This document shows, in pieces, positions 9,184 to 18,806 of a stretch of DNA of 64,000 nt (within the stretch, counting starts at the first letter, position 1; each line of letters starts with the position of its first letter). Location of the stretch: contig NZ_JXYA01000021.1 in the NCBI RefSeq assembly GCF_000967655.1, positions 83,209 to 147,208 of the forward strand, in the 5' to 3' direction. The position numbers were made by a program, and so were the translations under genes. The DNA comes from Pseudoalteromonas rubra. GTDB taxonomy: Bacteria; Pseudomonadota; Gammaproteobacteria; Enterobacterales; Alteromonadaceae. The notes beneath the pieces are model-generated. The model saw nothing but the letters and a program-made list of their open reading frames with translations, had not been told where the DNA came from and ran no database searches.

Positions 9184-9873
9184 ATGTCGCAGAACAATAA
9201 TAAATCCGAGTTCTTAATTGCACCGTCCATTTTGTCTGCCGACTTTGCTCGGTTGGGTGAAGACGTCGCCAAAGTATTGGCTGCGGGTGCGGATGTTGTG
9301 CACTTTGATGTGATGGACAATCATTACGTGCCAAATCTGACTTTTGGTCCGATGATCTGTGAGGCGCTGCGTAATTATGGCATCACAGCCCCCATTGATG
9401 TTCACCTGATGATTAAGCCAGTGGACAGCTTGATCCCTGAATTTGCCAAAGCGGGTGCTGATATTATTACTTTTCACCCTGAAGCCAGTGAACATATTGA
9501 TCGCAGCCTGGCACTGATTAAGGAGCAAGGGTGTGAGGCCGGATTGGTGCTTAACCCGGCAACGCCATTGCATTACCTCGATTACGTCATGGACAAAGTG
9601 GATCAGATCCTGCTGATGTCTGTGAATCCGGGTTTTGGCGGACAAAGCTTTATTCCTCAGACGCTCGATAAGCTACGTCAGGTACGTGAGCGTATTGAAG
9701 CCAGTGGCCGCAAAATTCGTCTCGAAGTCGACGGCGGCATAAAAGTCGACAATATTGCAGAAGTGGCAGAGGCTGGCGCCGATATGTTCGTTGCCGGCTC
9801 TGCGATTTTTAATCAACCAGACTATCGGACAGTCATTGATGCGATGCGCTCAGAGCTCGCTAAGGTGGGCTAA
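9184..9873 (+). CDS. rpe: Ribulose-phosphate 3-epimerase
   Basis: A 229-residue TIM-barrel enzyme that interconverts ribulose 5-phosphate and xylulose 5-phosphate in the pentose phosphate pathway. Family blocks are present in order: [30 protein letters not shown] (metal ligands), [16 protein letters not shown] and LEVDGGI (catalytic aspartate). The phosphate-binding loop AGSAIF lies near the end. Its stop shares a base with the gph ATG (TAATG), so the two are translated together, as in many gammaproteobacteria. Confidence 0.97.
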   Translation: MSQNNNKSEFLIAPSILSADFARLGEDVAKVLAAGADVVHFDVMDNHYVPNLTFGPMICEALRNYGITAPIDVHLMIKPVDSLIPEFAKAGADIITFHPEASEHIDRSLALIKEQGCEAGLVLNPATPLHYLDYVMDKVDQILLMSVNPGFGGQSFIPQTLDKLRQVRERIEASGRKIRLEVDGGIKVDNIAEVAEAGADMFVAGSAIFNQPDYRTVIDAMRSELAKVG

Positions 9874-10538
9874 TGCGTTACCAGGGTATTCTATTTGACC
9901 TCGATGGCACTTTGGTCGACAGTGCACATGACTTGTATATGGCGCTGAATTTAACGCTGACGGAAGTGGCTTTTCCGGTGGTCAGCCGCACTCAGGTGCT
10001 TGAGTGGGTAGGTAATGGCATTGATGTATTGGTACACCGTGGTCTCAGTGGTAGCAATGAGATTAACGCAGAATTACCGCCGCGCCTGGTGGCCGAAGCA
10101 CAAGAACGCTTTGCCGGACATTATCGGGCGCTGGTAGGTCAGTACTCTTTGCTCTACGCCAATGTCGAAACAGTACTGTCTGCATTCAGCCATGTCCCCA
10201 AGGCTGTGGTAACCAATAAAAGCCGCGAATTTACGCTGCAATTGCTCGAGAACCTGAATCTGAGCACGCACTTTGATGTAGTGGTATGTGGCGATGATGG
10301 CCCTAAAAAGCCAGCTGCTGAGCCGCTGTTGTCTGCCTGTGAGCAACTTAATATCGCACCGCAAGATGCCATCATGGTGGGTGACTCAAAAAGTGATATT
10401 CTGGCCGCTCAGGCTGCAAAAATGCCTGTGATTGCACTTAAATATGGGTACAATCAAGGGCTGGACCTGACCCAGTTTAATCCAGAGTACCTCTGTGAGG
10501 GCTTCTTGGATATAATCCCCATTTTAAATCGACCTTAA
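9873..10538 (+). CDS. gph: Phosphoglycolate phosphatase
   Basis: A 221-residue HAD-superfamily hydrolase that removes phosphate from 2-phosphoglycolate formed during DNA repair. Motif I is FDLDGTLVDS, with the nucleophile Asp9 and Asp11. Motif II is VVTNKSR, and motifs III/IV run from KKPAAEP to MVGDSKSDI. It is coupled to rpe upstream, and trpS starts 24 bases downstream: the conserved rpe-gph-trpS order of the dam region. Confidence 0.94.
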   Translation: MRYQGILFDLDGTLVDSAHDLYMALNLTLTEVAFPVVSRTQVLEWVGNGIDVLVHRGLSGSNEINAELPPRLVAEAQERFAGHYRALVGQYSLLYANVETVLSAFSHVPKAVVTNKSREFTLQLLENLNLSTHFDVVVCGDDGPKKPAAEPLLSACEQLNIAPQDAIMVGDSKSDILAAQAAKMPVIALKYGYNQGLDLTQFNPEYLCEGFLDIIPILNRP

Positions 10539-10562
10539 ACTAGATAGGAGTAAAGGAACACA

Positions 10563-11567
10563 ATGACTAAACCAGTAGTGTTAAGTGGCATTCAGCCAAC
10601 CGGTGGTATGACAATAGGCAATTATGTGGGTGCCATTAACCAGTGGCTTAAGCTACAGGAAGATCATGATTGTTTCTTTATGCTGGTTGATTTGCATGCC
10701 ATCACAGTACGCCAGGAGCCAAGTGCCCTGCGTGAGCGTGTTTTAGATGGTATCGCACTGTATGCGGCTTGTGGTATCGACCCTGAAAAATCGGCGCTGT
10801 TTGTCCAGTCGCAAGTACCAGAGCATGCTCAGTTAAGTTGGGTACTGAATTGTTATGCGCAAATGGGCGAGCTGAACCGCATGACTCAGTTTAAGGACAA
10901 GTCAGCGAAAAACACCAACAATGTTAATGTGGGCTTGTTTGCTTATCCGGTACTTCAGGCTGCGGATATTCTGCTTTATCAGGCCGATCAGGTCCCCGTG
11001 GGAGAAGATCAGAAACAGCATCTGGAACTGACGCGTGATATCGCAACGCGCTTTAACAACCTATATGGTGACGTATTCAAAGTACCTGAGCCGTATATTC
11101 CTGAGCTGGGAGCGCGGGTAATGAGCTTACAGGATCCGTTAAAGAAAATGTCTAAATCGGACGATAATCCCAATGCATATATCATGCTGCTGGATGAGCC
11201 GAAGAAGATTGAGAAAAAGCTTAAAAAAGCCGTGACGGATTCAGATGAGCAGGCGCGTATTTACTTTGACCGGGAAGAGAAGCCAGGCGTTTCTAACCTG
11301 CTGACGCTGTTGTCAGTGGCGACCAAGCGCGATGTGGCTGATTTGGTACCTGAGTATGAAGACAAAATGTATGGCCACCTGAAAAAAGACACCGCCGATG
11401 CCGTTGTGGCGATGCTGGAGCCGATGCAAGCACGCTTCAGAGAGATCCGCGAAGACCAGGCATTACTGGATCAGATCATGCGTAATGGCGCTGAAAAAGC
11501 AGGAGCTCGCGCAGAGCAAACGCTAAAAGCCGCTTATGAAGCGGTGGGCTTCATCCCACGCCCGTGA
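10563..11567 (+). CDS. trpS: Tryptophanyl-tRNA synthetase
   Basis: A 334-residue class I aminoacyl-tRNA synthetase that charges tRNA-Trp. The HIGH-equivalent is TIGNY within [17 protein letters not shown], and the KMSKS loop is intact. Length matches the bacterial TrpS family. AGGAG lies upstream of the ATG. A strong terminator follows 20 bases after the stop, so this ends the rpe-gph-trpS unit. Confidence 0.97.
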   Translation: MTKPVVLSGIQPTGGMTIGNYVGAINQWLKLQEDHDCFFMLVDLHAITVRQEPSALRERVLDGIALYAACGIDPEKSALFVQSQVPEHAQLSWVLNCYAQMGELNRMTQFKDKSAKNTNNVNVGLFAYPVLQAADILLYQADQVPVGEDQKQHLELTRDIATRFNNLYGDVFKVPEPYIPELGARVMSLQDPLKKMSKSDDNPNAYIMLLDEPKKIEKKLKKAVTDSDEQARIYFDREEKPGVSNLLTLLSVATKRDVADLVPEYEDKMYGHLKKDTADAVVAMLEPMQARFREIREDQALLDQIMRNGAEKAGARAEQTLKAAYEAVGFIPRP

Positions 11568-11586
11568 TCAGACTGCTCACGAACAC

Positions 11587-11616
11587 AAAAAAGCCAGCAA
11601 CTCTGCTGGCTTTTTG
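11587..11616. terminator. Rho-independent terminator, probably bidirectional
   Basis: AAAAAGCCAGCA and TGCTGGCTTTTT form a stem around a short ACTC loop, with A-run and T-run on either side. It sits between convergent trpS and the S24-type repressor gene and could serve both. Confidence 0.9.
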
Positions 11617-11627
11617 CTGTATATGGA

Positions 11628-12281
11628 TCACATACTGCGGCCACACCAGACTATCCTGCCTGCAATACCATGCTGCTGCGCATTGTCGGCATGGATCTGC
11701 CAGGCCGGGTACTCTGGGTTATCACTCACAACGCTAATATGATCCCGGTGCTGTTGTAAGCGTTTAGCCATCAGACCATCTTCGGTTTGCAGCACAAATA
11801 CACCACGTTTATTCGCGTCACGCTGGCTTAAATCAACCAGCACCATGTCGCCGTGCTGTAAAGTTGGTAGCATACTGTCGCCGCGAATAGTCACAAACGC
11901 CAGTTGTTCACTGTGCACGCCCAGCTGAGTGCTAAGCCAGCGCTTATTCAGGGCAAACTGCTCTGTGATATCTTCACTGCCATTGATGCTACCAAAACCG
12001 GCACTGGCTTCCACATCCAGCTTAGGCACCATTAGCATGTCTCCAGAGCCGCTCACTGCGGATTGCTCAGCGGGCTGTTCGCCGGTCAGCAACCAGTTCA
12101 AATCGATATTGAATAAACTATACAAATGCTCCAGATAAGCCACCGATGGACGGCTCAGGCCACGGCAAATACGATAAATATGTGAAGGAGACTTACCCGT
12201 GAGTTGCGCAAACTGGCGCTTGTTGCCGGCGCTAAACTGGTCGATCAAGGTAGTAAATCGGCGTGAAAATGCTGTGCTCAT
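11628..12281 (-). CDS. HTH/peptidase S24 (LexA/CI-type) transcriptional repressor
   Basis: A 217-residue repressor. The N-terminal helix-turn-helix (about 15-65) includes FAQLTGKSPSHIYRICRG. The C-terminal part (about 85-215) is an S24 self-cleavage domain, with the catalytic serine in RGDSM (Ser136) and the lysine in LMAKRL (Lys173). Proteins of this type respond to RecA filaments or other stress signals by autocleavage. No phage or excision genes surround it, so it looks like a chromosomally fixed regulator. Its target is unknown; autoregulation of the 228-base gap upstream is possible. Confidence 0.85.
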   Translation of the reverse strand: MSTAFSRRFTTLIDQFSAGNKRQFAQLTGKSPSHIYRICRGLSRPSVAYLEHLYSLFNIDLNWLLTGEQPAEQSAVSGSGDMLMVPKLDVEASAGFGSINGSEDITEQFALNKRWLSTQLGVHSEQLAFVTIRGDSMLPTLQHGDMVLVDLSQRDANKRGVFVLQTEDGLMAKRLQQHRDHISVVSDNPEYPAWQIHADNAQQHGIAGRIVWCGRSM

Positions 12282-12509
12282 GACACCCCATACAGGTTAC
12301 AACGAAGAAAGAGGCTCAGAGTACTTGGCTCTTGCGTGACTGTACAGCACAGGGGGCTCAATTGCGCAAAGTCTGCCCAGTGTTCACTATGCGGGTAACA
12401 AATTGCGACATTTTTAACCAGCGACATAACAGTTTACGGGCACAGCGTACCTATAATAAGCTAGGTACTGTTGGATTTTTCAACGCCATAAGATAATGGA
12501 GAAGGAACG

Positions 12510-13826
12510 ATGAATTATATTTCGACGGGTCACTGGGTACTGGTAATGACACTGAGCGCATTGACCGGGTGCTCAGGTGGCAGTGATGATAATCCGCCGG
12601 TGAATGAAACGCCGCAGTTACTGACTGTCTCAACAGTCAGTGCAGGGGGTGGGGCACTGGAACCCGCAGAGTTAAAGGTTAGCAAGGGCAAAACCGCTGA
12701 GTTTGTCGCGAAACCCCAGGCGGGTTATGAGCTGACCGAGCTAAGTGGTTGCGCGGGCAAGCGCACCGGCGTGGCTTACAAGGTGGAGCGGGTCGAGCAA
12801 AACTGTCAGGTGACTGCACGTTTTTCGCCGATTCGTTACCGCCTGGATGCAACCGTCAGTCAGGGAGGGAATGTGGATACCAGCTCTCAGCAGGTGGCTT
12901 ATGGTAGTGCCGCTGAGTTTGTCTTTACACCCAACAGTGACCATATTCTGGAGCGCGTCGGAGGTTGTAATGGGGTGCTAACAGAAGGTCGTTATCGTAT
13001 TTCTGAGGTGACGGGGGCCTGCACAGTGAGTGCGTTATTCTTACCTTATCTTCCCGATCCTGAGTCAGTAACGCGGATCCGCTTACCGGTCGTGGTACAT
13101 GTGCTGGATAATGGCTATTTTGAACTCAGCGATGAGCAGATCCTATCTCAGCTACGGGCGACCAATTTGCATTTTCGGGGCAAAAATAGTGCTGAAATCG
13201 AGACCATTCCCGAAACTTATACTCCCTTTGTTGCAGACACCGGGATCCAGTTTTATCTGGCCGACACAGATCCGGATGGCCAGCCTCACTCAGGGATTGT
13301 GAGGGTCGATGCCACGGCCAGTGTCTTTGCGCTGGAGGGGTACCCATTTGCCCGCAGCGATGCCGGCGGTTCGGATGCCTGGCCGACAGATCGCTATATT
13401 AATATCTGGGTGGGCATCTCACGCACCCGCTTTAATGAGCCTGTCCTTGCGGGCAGGGCGCATGTCCCGGGCATAGCGCCTGAACAATATATTGGCGTGT
13501 CGATAGAGCAGGGGCTGTTTGGCACCATTGCACCAAGAGAGCCGAATTATGATCAGGGCAAAACCCTGACCCATGAGCTGGGTCATTTCCTGGGCCTAAT
13601 TGGTCATACTAATCCCCCCTGGAATGACCAAAACACCCATCGTCATCTGAGCTGTGACGGACTAGTGCAGACGGAATGTGTGAATGCGGATCTGACCATG
13701 AACTTTATGAGTACCAACGTTTATGACAATGGACAGAAAATGTTTTCACTGAGCCAAAGTCAACTGATGCGTGCCTGGCTGGAAACGGGACCATTGCAGG
13801 CATTGTATGTGAATAATCAGCCCTAA
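12510..13826 (+). CDS. Secreted metzincin-like (M43-type) metalloprotease lipoprotein with InlB-type repeats
   Basis: A 438-residue predicted lipoprotein: the signal peptide ends in LTGC with the lipidated Cys21. Two repeats of about 70 residues follow (about 38-185), resembling divergent InlB B-repeats with paired cysteines (SGCAG and NCQVTARF; GGCNG and ACTVSALF). The C-terminal part (about 190-438) is a predicted zinc protease with HELGHFLGL at residues 355-363 and a Met-turn region, NFMST, as in pappalysin/cytophagalysin-type M43 enzymes. The third zinc histidine would be His366, one residue later than the usual spacing. GGAGAAGGA precedes the ATG. The 3' end overlaps the convergent AraC gene by 4 bases. 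Substrate unknown. Confidence 0.8.
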   Translation: MNYISTGHWVLVMTLSALTGCSGGSDDNPPVNETPQLLTVSTVSAGGGALEPAELKVSKGKTAEFVAKPQAGYELTELSGCAGKRTGVAYKVERVEQNCQVTARFSPIRYRLDATVSQGGNVDTSSQQVAYGSAAEFVFTPNSDHILERVGGCNGVLTEGRYRISEVTGACTVSALFLPYLPDPESVTRIRLPVVVHVLDNGYFELSDEQILSQLRATNLHFRGKNSAEIETIPETYTPFVADTGIQFYLADTDPDGQPHSGIVRVDATASVFALEGYPFARSDAGGSDAWPTDRYINIWVGISRTRFNEPVLAGRAHVPGIAPEQYIGVSIEQGLFGTIAPREPNYDQGKTLTHELGHFLGLIGHTNPPWNDQNTHRHLSCDGLVQTECVNADLTMNFMSTNVYDNGQKMFSLSQSQLMRAWLETGPLQALYVNNQP

Positions 13827-14629
13827 CGTTTTAGGTACTGGCGGGGGGTGGTACCAAAGAACTTTTTAAACGCGCTGTTAAATGCGGAGCTGGATTCAAA
13901 ACCCAGCTGCTGGGCGATGACCTGCTGGGTTTCACCGGCGGTGAGCATCTCTACCGCACGCAGCGCCCTGAGCTTTTGCTTCCACTGGCTAAAGCTCATG
14001 GCAAAGCTTTTATGAAACAGGCGATTCAGGGTTCTGGCCGATGCCCCCACCTTCTCACCCCATTGCTCAAGCGTGAGCGTGCAGCCCGGGTTAGCGTACA
14101 GTTCACTGACTATCGGCAACAGCCGCTGATCATCCGCTTTGGGAATAAAAAACGCACTGGTGGGCGCCAGCTCCAGTCTGTCGATAAACACCTGGATAAA
14201 GCGCTCAGTTTTATCATCGAGCAGATAGTCTTCGGGCCAGGTGCAGATGGTCAGGATCATTTCTTTGAGCAGGGGATCAACCACCAGGGTTTTCGCCTGA
14301 TCGCCCAAGATCTCAGCATACTTTTCGTCGATATAGACACTACGAAAATGTCCGCCATAGCGGCAGAAGGTTTCATGCTCCAGGTGGGGTGGGATCCACA
14401 ACGCCTGCTGTGGCGGGATGACAAAGGTGCCCTGTGGCGTGAAAATGGTCATGACCGAATCGCTGATGTAAGTGATCTGCCCCCAGTGATGACTATGCGC
14501 CCGTACGTGCTCATTGGCGGACATTGTGGTAGGTCGGGGGAAGACGGGCCGGTCCAGTGTCTTACGTTTAAACCGGCTGGACACACTGCGCCAGGAAGCA
14601 TCTGTCCGATTTGATAAACTTTGTGTCAT
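13823..14629 (-). CDS. AraC family transcriptional regulator with cupin sensor domain
   Basis: A 268-residue regulator. The N-terminal cupin-like domain (about 35-110) includes HSHHWGQITY and PPQQALWIPP, a ligand-binding fold. The C-terminal double helix-turn-helix of the AraC type (about 165-265) has the second helix region VIAQQLGFESSSAFNSAFKK and the ending TPRQY. It diverges from the MFS gene with an 80-base gap, the common layout of a regulator controlling a neighbouring transporter. The effector is not predictable. Confidence 0.9.
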   Translation of the reverse strand: MTQSLSNRTDASWRSVSSRFKRKTLDRPVFPRPTTMSANEHVRAHSHHWGQITYISDSVMTIFTPQGTFVIPPQQALWIPPHLEHETFCRYGGHFRSVYIDEKYAEILGDQAKTLVVDPLLKEMILTICTWPEDYLLDDKTERFIQVFIDRLELAPTSAFFIPKADDQRLLPIVSELYANPGCTLTLEQWGEKVGASARTLNRLFHKSFAMSFSQWKQKLRALRAVEMLTAGETQQVIAQQLGFESSSAFNSAFKKFFGTTPRQYLKR

Positions 14630-14709
14630 GATTTTCCATATTAGCCAGCGTGCCTAGCTCATATACTAACCGGGCTAATAACGGCAATCAATGTGCTTAA
14701 GGACTGTGA

Positions 14710-15873
14710 ATGAAAAACCCAACCCGACTCTTTGTGCCTTCGCCGATGAGTTTTATGGTACTGGCGACCATTGTCATGGCAATGACGTTTTCTGCGTGGA
14801 ATGCCTTACTTAATAACTTTGCGATTGAACAGGCCGCGTTCACCGGCGCCCACATCGGCATGTTGCAGTCACTACGTGAAGTCCCAGGATTCCTGGCGTT
14901 TACGGCGGTGTTTGTGTTGCTGGTGCTGAAGGAACAAACTTTTGCGCTGGTGAGTTTATGTTTGTTGTCAATCGGGGTCGCACTGACGGGGTTTTTCCCC
15001 AGCGTATATGGCCTGTATGCCACAACAGTGCTGATGTCGATCGGCTTTCACTATTTCGAAACGCTTAATCAGTCGCTGAGCCTGCAATGGTTCTCTAAGG
15101 AAGAAGCGCCGGAGCAGTTAGGTCGACTGCTGTCGATTAAATCTATGGCCTCTTTGGTTACCTTTGGCCTGATCTGGGTAGCATTCACCTGGCTGGCCAC
15201 CGATTATGTCTGGGTTTATGTGTTCTTCGGCGGTGCCGGACTGGCATTGACATTATTTATGGCAGCGACACACCCACACTTTGTTCAGCAGGCGACCCAG
15301 CATAAAAAGCTGATCCTGAGAAAGCAATACAGCCTGTATTACATTCTGACGTTCTTCTCCGGTGCCCGTCGACAGATCTTTATGGTGTTTGCCGGCTTTT
15401 TGATGGTCGAAAAGTTTGGTTTTGATGTGGCCGAGATCACCGCGCTGTATATGCTCAACCATGTTGTGAATATTTTCGTTGCCCCAAAAATCGGCCAGAT
15501 GATCAATCGTATCGGTGAGCAAAAGGCACTGACCCTGGAATATTCCGGCTTAATTTTGGTGTTTGTGGGATATGCGCTGGTGGAGTCGGCACAGCTGGCG
15601 GCGGTATTATACGTGGTCGACCATATCTTTTTTGCCATGGCCATTGCACTGAAAACCTACTTCCAGAAAATTGCTCAGCCGGAGGACATTGCGGCCACTG
15701 CGGGTGTCAGTTTCACCATTAACCATATTGCCGCCGTGGTGATCCCGGCCAGCTTTGGCGTGGTGTGGCTGTATGATCAGTCTCTGGTATTTTACTTTGG
15801 CGCGGCACTTGCTGGGTGTTCTTTGCTGCTGAGCCAGTTTATTACCCCGCATCTCAAAAAAGCGACGGCCTGA
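14710..15873 (+). CDS. MFS transporter
   Basis: A 387-residue membrane protein with about 12 hydrophobic helices and a charged central loop (HFVQQATQHKKLILRKQY, about residues 195-212) that separates two six-helix halves, the major facilitator layout. It is shorter than sugar-symporter families and the substrate cannot be told. It is divergent from the AraC regulator, which probably controls it, and convergent with the GH97 gene across a terminator. A link with GH97 sugar products is possible but only positional. Confidence 0.85.
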   Translation: MKNPTRLFVPSPMSFMVLATIVMAMTFSAWNALLNNFAIEQAAFTGAHIGMLQSLREVPGFLAFTAVFVLLVLKEQTFALVSLCLLSIGVALTGFFPSVYGLYATTVLMSIGFHYFETLNQSLSLQWFSKEEAPEQLGRLLSIKSMASLVTFGLIWVAFTWLATDYVWVYVFFGGAGLALTLFMAATHPHFVQQATQHKKLILRKQYSLYYILTFFSGARRQIFMVFAGFLMVEKFGFDVAEITALYMLNHVVNIFVAPKIGQMINRIGEQKALTLEYSGLILVFVGYALVESAQLAAVLYVVDHIFFAMAIALKTYFQKIAQPEDIAATAGVSFTINHIAAVVIPASFGVVWLYDQSLVFYFGAALAGCSLLLSQFITPHLKKATA

Positions 15874-15874
15874 T

Positions 15875-15904
15875 AAAAAAGCCGCCCGGTGCGGGCGGCT
15901 TTTC
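15875..15904. terminator. Bidirectional rho-independent terminator
   Basis: AAAAAAGCCGCCC, a short GGTGC-type loop and GGGCGGCTTTT form a GC-rich stem with A and T runs on each side. It lies between the convergent MFS and GH97 genes and can stop both. Confidence 0.93.
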
Positions 15905-15913
15905 ATGCGTGCT

Positions 15914-17971
15914 TTAAAGGGCCTTAAAGCGGATCGCGGTGCCGCCACTGGTGGCCAGCTTCAGCGTTAAGGTATCCTGTGCTGTAACAATCTGTTTTTC
16001 AATGCTAAGGTCGTAAGGGTTGTGTTTCCATTCCGCCTTAGGACCATCCTGATAGATCTGGGCTTCGAAGCGCTGGCCCGGCTCAAGGAAATCGAGCTTG
16101 ACGTCAATGCTTCTGGCCTGCTCGTCGGTGATGGCACCTAAATACCAGTCTTTGCCTGAGTACTTGCCGCGTTTACGCTCTTTTCGGGCAAACACCACAT
16201 AGTCGCCTACCTCACCTGCCAGCGCGATACTCTGCTCCCAGTCTGCCGGCACGTCTTTGATAAACTGGAAGGCATCCGCTCTGGCCAGATAGTTTTCCGG
16301 CAAGTCGGCGGCCATCTGTACCGGGCTGTACAGCACCACATAAAGGGCCAGTTGTTTTGCCAGGGTGGTTTGTGGCCGGTTAGTTTTATCGCCCAGACCA
16401 TTAAAACTCATGTCAAAAATGCCCGGGGTAAAGTCCATCGGACCCGACAGCATACGGGTATAGGCCAGCATAGTGGTGTGCTCAGGCGGATTCGGTGGAG
16501 TGCCCCAGGCGTTAAACTCCTGACCACGTGCGCCTTCACGGGTCAGCCAGTTTGGGTAGGTGCGGCGCAATCCCGTATCCTTTATTGGCTCATGCGTATT
16601 AATGCTGATCTTATGTTTAGCCGCCAGTTTCACATTGTCCAGATACTCATTGACCATAAACTGGCCATCGTGCCATTCAAAACGAGCATGGCCACGTTCA
16701 TCAATGCGTTTGATGTTGCCACCATCGGCCACGTAGCCGGTTTTCACCTGACGGACACCCGCTTTTTCGTACAGAGCAAAGGCATCTGCCATTTGGTCAC
16801 GATAATTGCTGACATTCCCCGAGGTTTCGTGGTGACCTATCAGGCGGGCACCCACTTGTTCGCCATGCTTGGCAATGGCATCTAAATCGAAATCCGGATA
16901 CGCTTCGGTAAAGCTGAAGACATCCCCATTATAGAACCAGTCGCCGTCCCAGCCGGTATTCCAGCCTTCCACCAGTACGCCATCAAAGCCATGCTCGGCG
17001 GCAAAGCTTAGATATTCTTTGGTGCGCTCTGTGGTTGCGCCATGTTTTTCACCGCTGCCCCAGGTGTTTTTGCCGATGTGCATGCCCCACCAAATGCCGA
17101 GGTATTTACCTGGTTCCACCCAGGATACATCGCCTAACTTATTAGGCTCATTTAGGTTCAAGATCAGGCGGGAGTTGAGCAAGTCAGTAGCCTGTGCGCC
17201 CACCTGGATAGTTCGCCAGGGGGTGTTAAACTGGCCGTTGGTTTTTACCGCAATGCCATCTGACCAGGGCGTCAGGTCGCTGATAAACGTACCGGGGCGA
17301 CGCTGGTTCAGGGTCATCGCAGCATAATCGACCAGGGCTGCTTCGTGAATACTGACGTGTACGCCATCTTTGTTCTTGAGTGTGAACGGGGTATGGACAT
17401 GGGCCGCGTCGTGAAGCGGGGTGGTTTTATATGTGTACTCGTAACGGTTCCAGCCGCGGGCCGGGATCCACCAGGCGGTGGCTTTATCGCTGTCAGCGAC
17501 AGCAAATTCGGTCAGCTCCCGGGTAATATAACGGGCAGAATCGTGTGCAACCTCGTAGCGAAAACCAATGCCGTCATCAAACACCCGCACTCTGAGCTGG
17601 TATTGTGCTTGTTTTGACTGGCTATCTGCCAGAGTCACGACCAGCTCGTTATGATGGTCGCGTATTTCTCGTGCTTCACCCCAGGGTTGTTGCCAGCGCT
17701 CATCTGCGCTGTTGCGTTGGGTGCTGCTGATAGTGAGGCCATCACGCAACGACGGTGCCCGGGCAAAATCAAAGCCCAGCCTGGAGGGGTTGATCACCGC
17801 TTTATTGTTAAAGGTGACCTGATAACTGGGTTGGCTATGATCATCGCTGATCTGAAAGGTCAGTTTACCATCGGGCGAGCTGACACTGTGTGTCGCAGCG
17901 TATGTAGCACTGGTAAATAATCCGGCTACCAGGGTGGCGGCAATGCCTGTTGCACTGAAGACTAATCGCAT
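15914..17971 (-). CDS. Glycoside hydrolase family 97 (alpha-glucosidase/galactosidase type)
   Basis: A 685-residue secreted enzyme with a signal peptide (about 1-25, ending YAA). It has the GH97 order: an N-terminal beta-sandwich (about 30-280), a TIM-barrel catalytic domain (about 285-560) with YLGIWWGMHIG and VEGWNTGWDGDW, and a C-terminal beta domain. The GH97 blocks NTHEPIKDTGLRRTYPN and EGARGQE, which carry conserved acidic residues, are intact. Characterised members release glucose or galactose from alpha-linked substrates, and members are either inverting or retaining; the subtype is not resolved here. There are no SusC/SusD partners beside it, unlike in Bacteroidetes. Confidence 0.9.
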   Translation of the reverse strand: MRLVFSATGIAATLVAGLFTSATYAATHSVSSPDGKLTFQISDDHSQPSYQVTFNNKAVINPSRLGFDFARAPSLRDGLTISSTQRNSADERWQQPWGEAREIRDHHNELVVTLADSQSKQAQYQLRVRVFDDGIGFRYEVAHDSARYITRELTEFAVADSDKATAWWIPARGWNRYEYTYKTTPLHDAAHVHTPFTLKNKDGVHVSIHEAALVDYAAMTLNQRRPGTFISDLTPWSDGIAVKTNGQFNTPWRTIQVGAQATDLLNSRLILNLNEPNKLGDVSWVEPGKYLGIWWGMHIGKNTWGSGEKHGATTERTKEYLSFAAEHGFDGVLVEGWNTGWDGDWFYNGDVFSFTEAYPDFDLDAIAKHGEQVGARLIGHHETSGNVSNYRDQMADAFALYEKAGVRQVKTGYVADGGNIKRIDERGHARFEWHDGQFMVNEYLDNVKLAAKHKISINTHEPIKDTGLRRTYPNWLTREGARGQEFNAWGTPPNPPEHTTMLAYTRMLSGPMDFTPGIFDMSFNGLGDKTNRPQTTLAKQLALYVVLYSPVQMAADLPENYLARADAFQFIKDVPADWEQSIALAGEVGDYVVFARKERKRGKYSGKDWYLGAITDEQARSIDVKLDFLEPGQRFEAQIYQDGPKAEWKHNPYDLSIEKQIVTAQDTLTLKLATSGGTAIRFKAL

Positions 17972-18143
17972 AAACTATCTCGGTTGCAAATGTGAGTGAG
18001 CGTTTAGCATACTGTTATCCTTCACGGGGGATGAACTGTCTGCATACGTATTCAGTTTGAAAATGCGATGAATGGAAACTAACAGTCGTCCGGTCTACAT
18101 CTGTGGCCTATACTAAACCCAGACCGCAAGGAGCTTTTAGGCA

Positions 18144-18806
18144 ATGATTCAATTAAAACATATTCTTAGTCTGTCTGTGACTGCCTTGTTGCTGGCCGCA
18201 ACCAGTGCAGTGGCTGGGCAGCTTTCAGTACAGGTGCTGGATAATCAAGGCCAGGCACTGCCAGGGGCTGCGGTGTGGTTAACCGGGCAAGGTCTGGCAG
18301 GCGACGCCGAGGTCCTCAAGCGCAGTTATAAAATGGGCCAAAAAAACCGGGCGTTTGAACCGCACCTGCTGATTGTGCCCAAGCAAGCGCAAGTGTCCTT
18401 TCCTAACTATGATTCGATTTTGCACCATGTTTACTCGTTTTCCCCCGCAAAAACCTTCGAGTTTAAGCTTTACCGCGACCAGCCTCAGGCGCTGACCTTT
18501 GCAGCGACCGGCGCAGTTGAGTTGGGATGTAATATCCATGACTGGATGCTGGGATACATTCTGGTGGTTGATTCAACCCACTTTGCCGTGACGGATGCAC
18601 AGGGCAAGGCACAGATTCCATTACCTGCGGGGCAGCTCAACAACGTCGAGTTGAAAGTCTGGCATGAAGGGTTTGTTGATCTCGACAAGCCCCAAAGTGA
18701 GCGGTTGTCGGTAGTCAAAGCGGGCGAGCAACTTAACGTGCAATTGCGCCAGGCGCTTGGCATGTTCCAGGACGATTTCAGCGATGAGTTTGATGACTAT
18801 GAATAA
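18144..18806 (+). CDS. Cupredoxin-fold periplasmic protein ('methylamine utilization protein' type)
   Basis: A 220-residue exported protein with a signal peptide ending AVAG at about residue 25. The first part resembles a carboxypeptidase-regulatory-like beta domain (about 26-60). The core (about 75-145) is cupredoxin-like, with a possible type 1 copper set: His94/His95 in ILHHVYSF, then Cys129, His132 and Met135 in GCNIHDWMLGY. The C-terminus is very acidic. Such proteins are often annotated as methylamine utilization proteins, but no methylamine genes are here. Its stop overlaps the start of the outer-membrane barrel gene, so the two probably work together, perhaps in copper handling or electron transfer. 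Confidence 0.78.
   Translation: MIQLKHILSLSVTALLLAATSAVAGQLSVQVLDNQGQALPGAAVWLTGQGLAGDAEVLKRSYKMGQKNRAFEPHLLIVPKQAQVSFPNYDSILHHVYSFSPAKTFEFKLYRDQPQALTFAATGAVELGCNIHDWMLGYILVVDSTHFAVTDAQGKAQIPLPAGQLNNVELKVWHEGFVDLDKPQSERLSVVKAGEQLNVQLRQALGMFQDDFSDEFDDYE

Noticed and set aside
11628..12281. Possible prophage remnant around the S24 repressor
   Set aside because: Flanking genes are housekeeping (trpS) or ordinary accessory genes; no integrase, capsid, lysis or attachment site is seen.
13976..14614. 212-codon open frame on the plus strand inside the AraC gene
   Set aside because: The antisense AraC gene has both domains and a good start; the plus-strand product has no family pattern.
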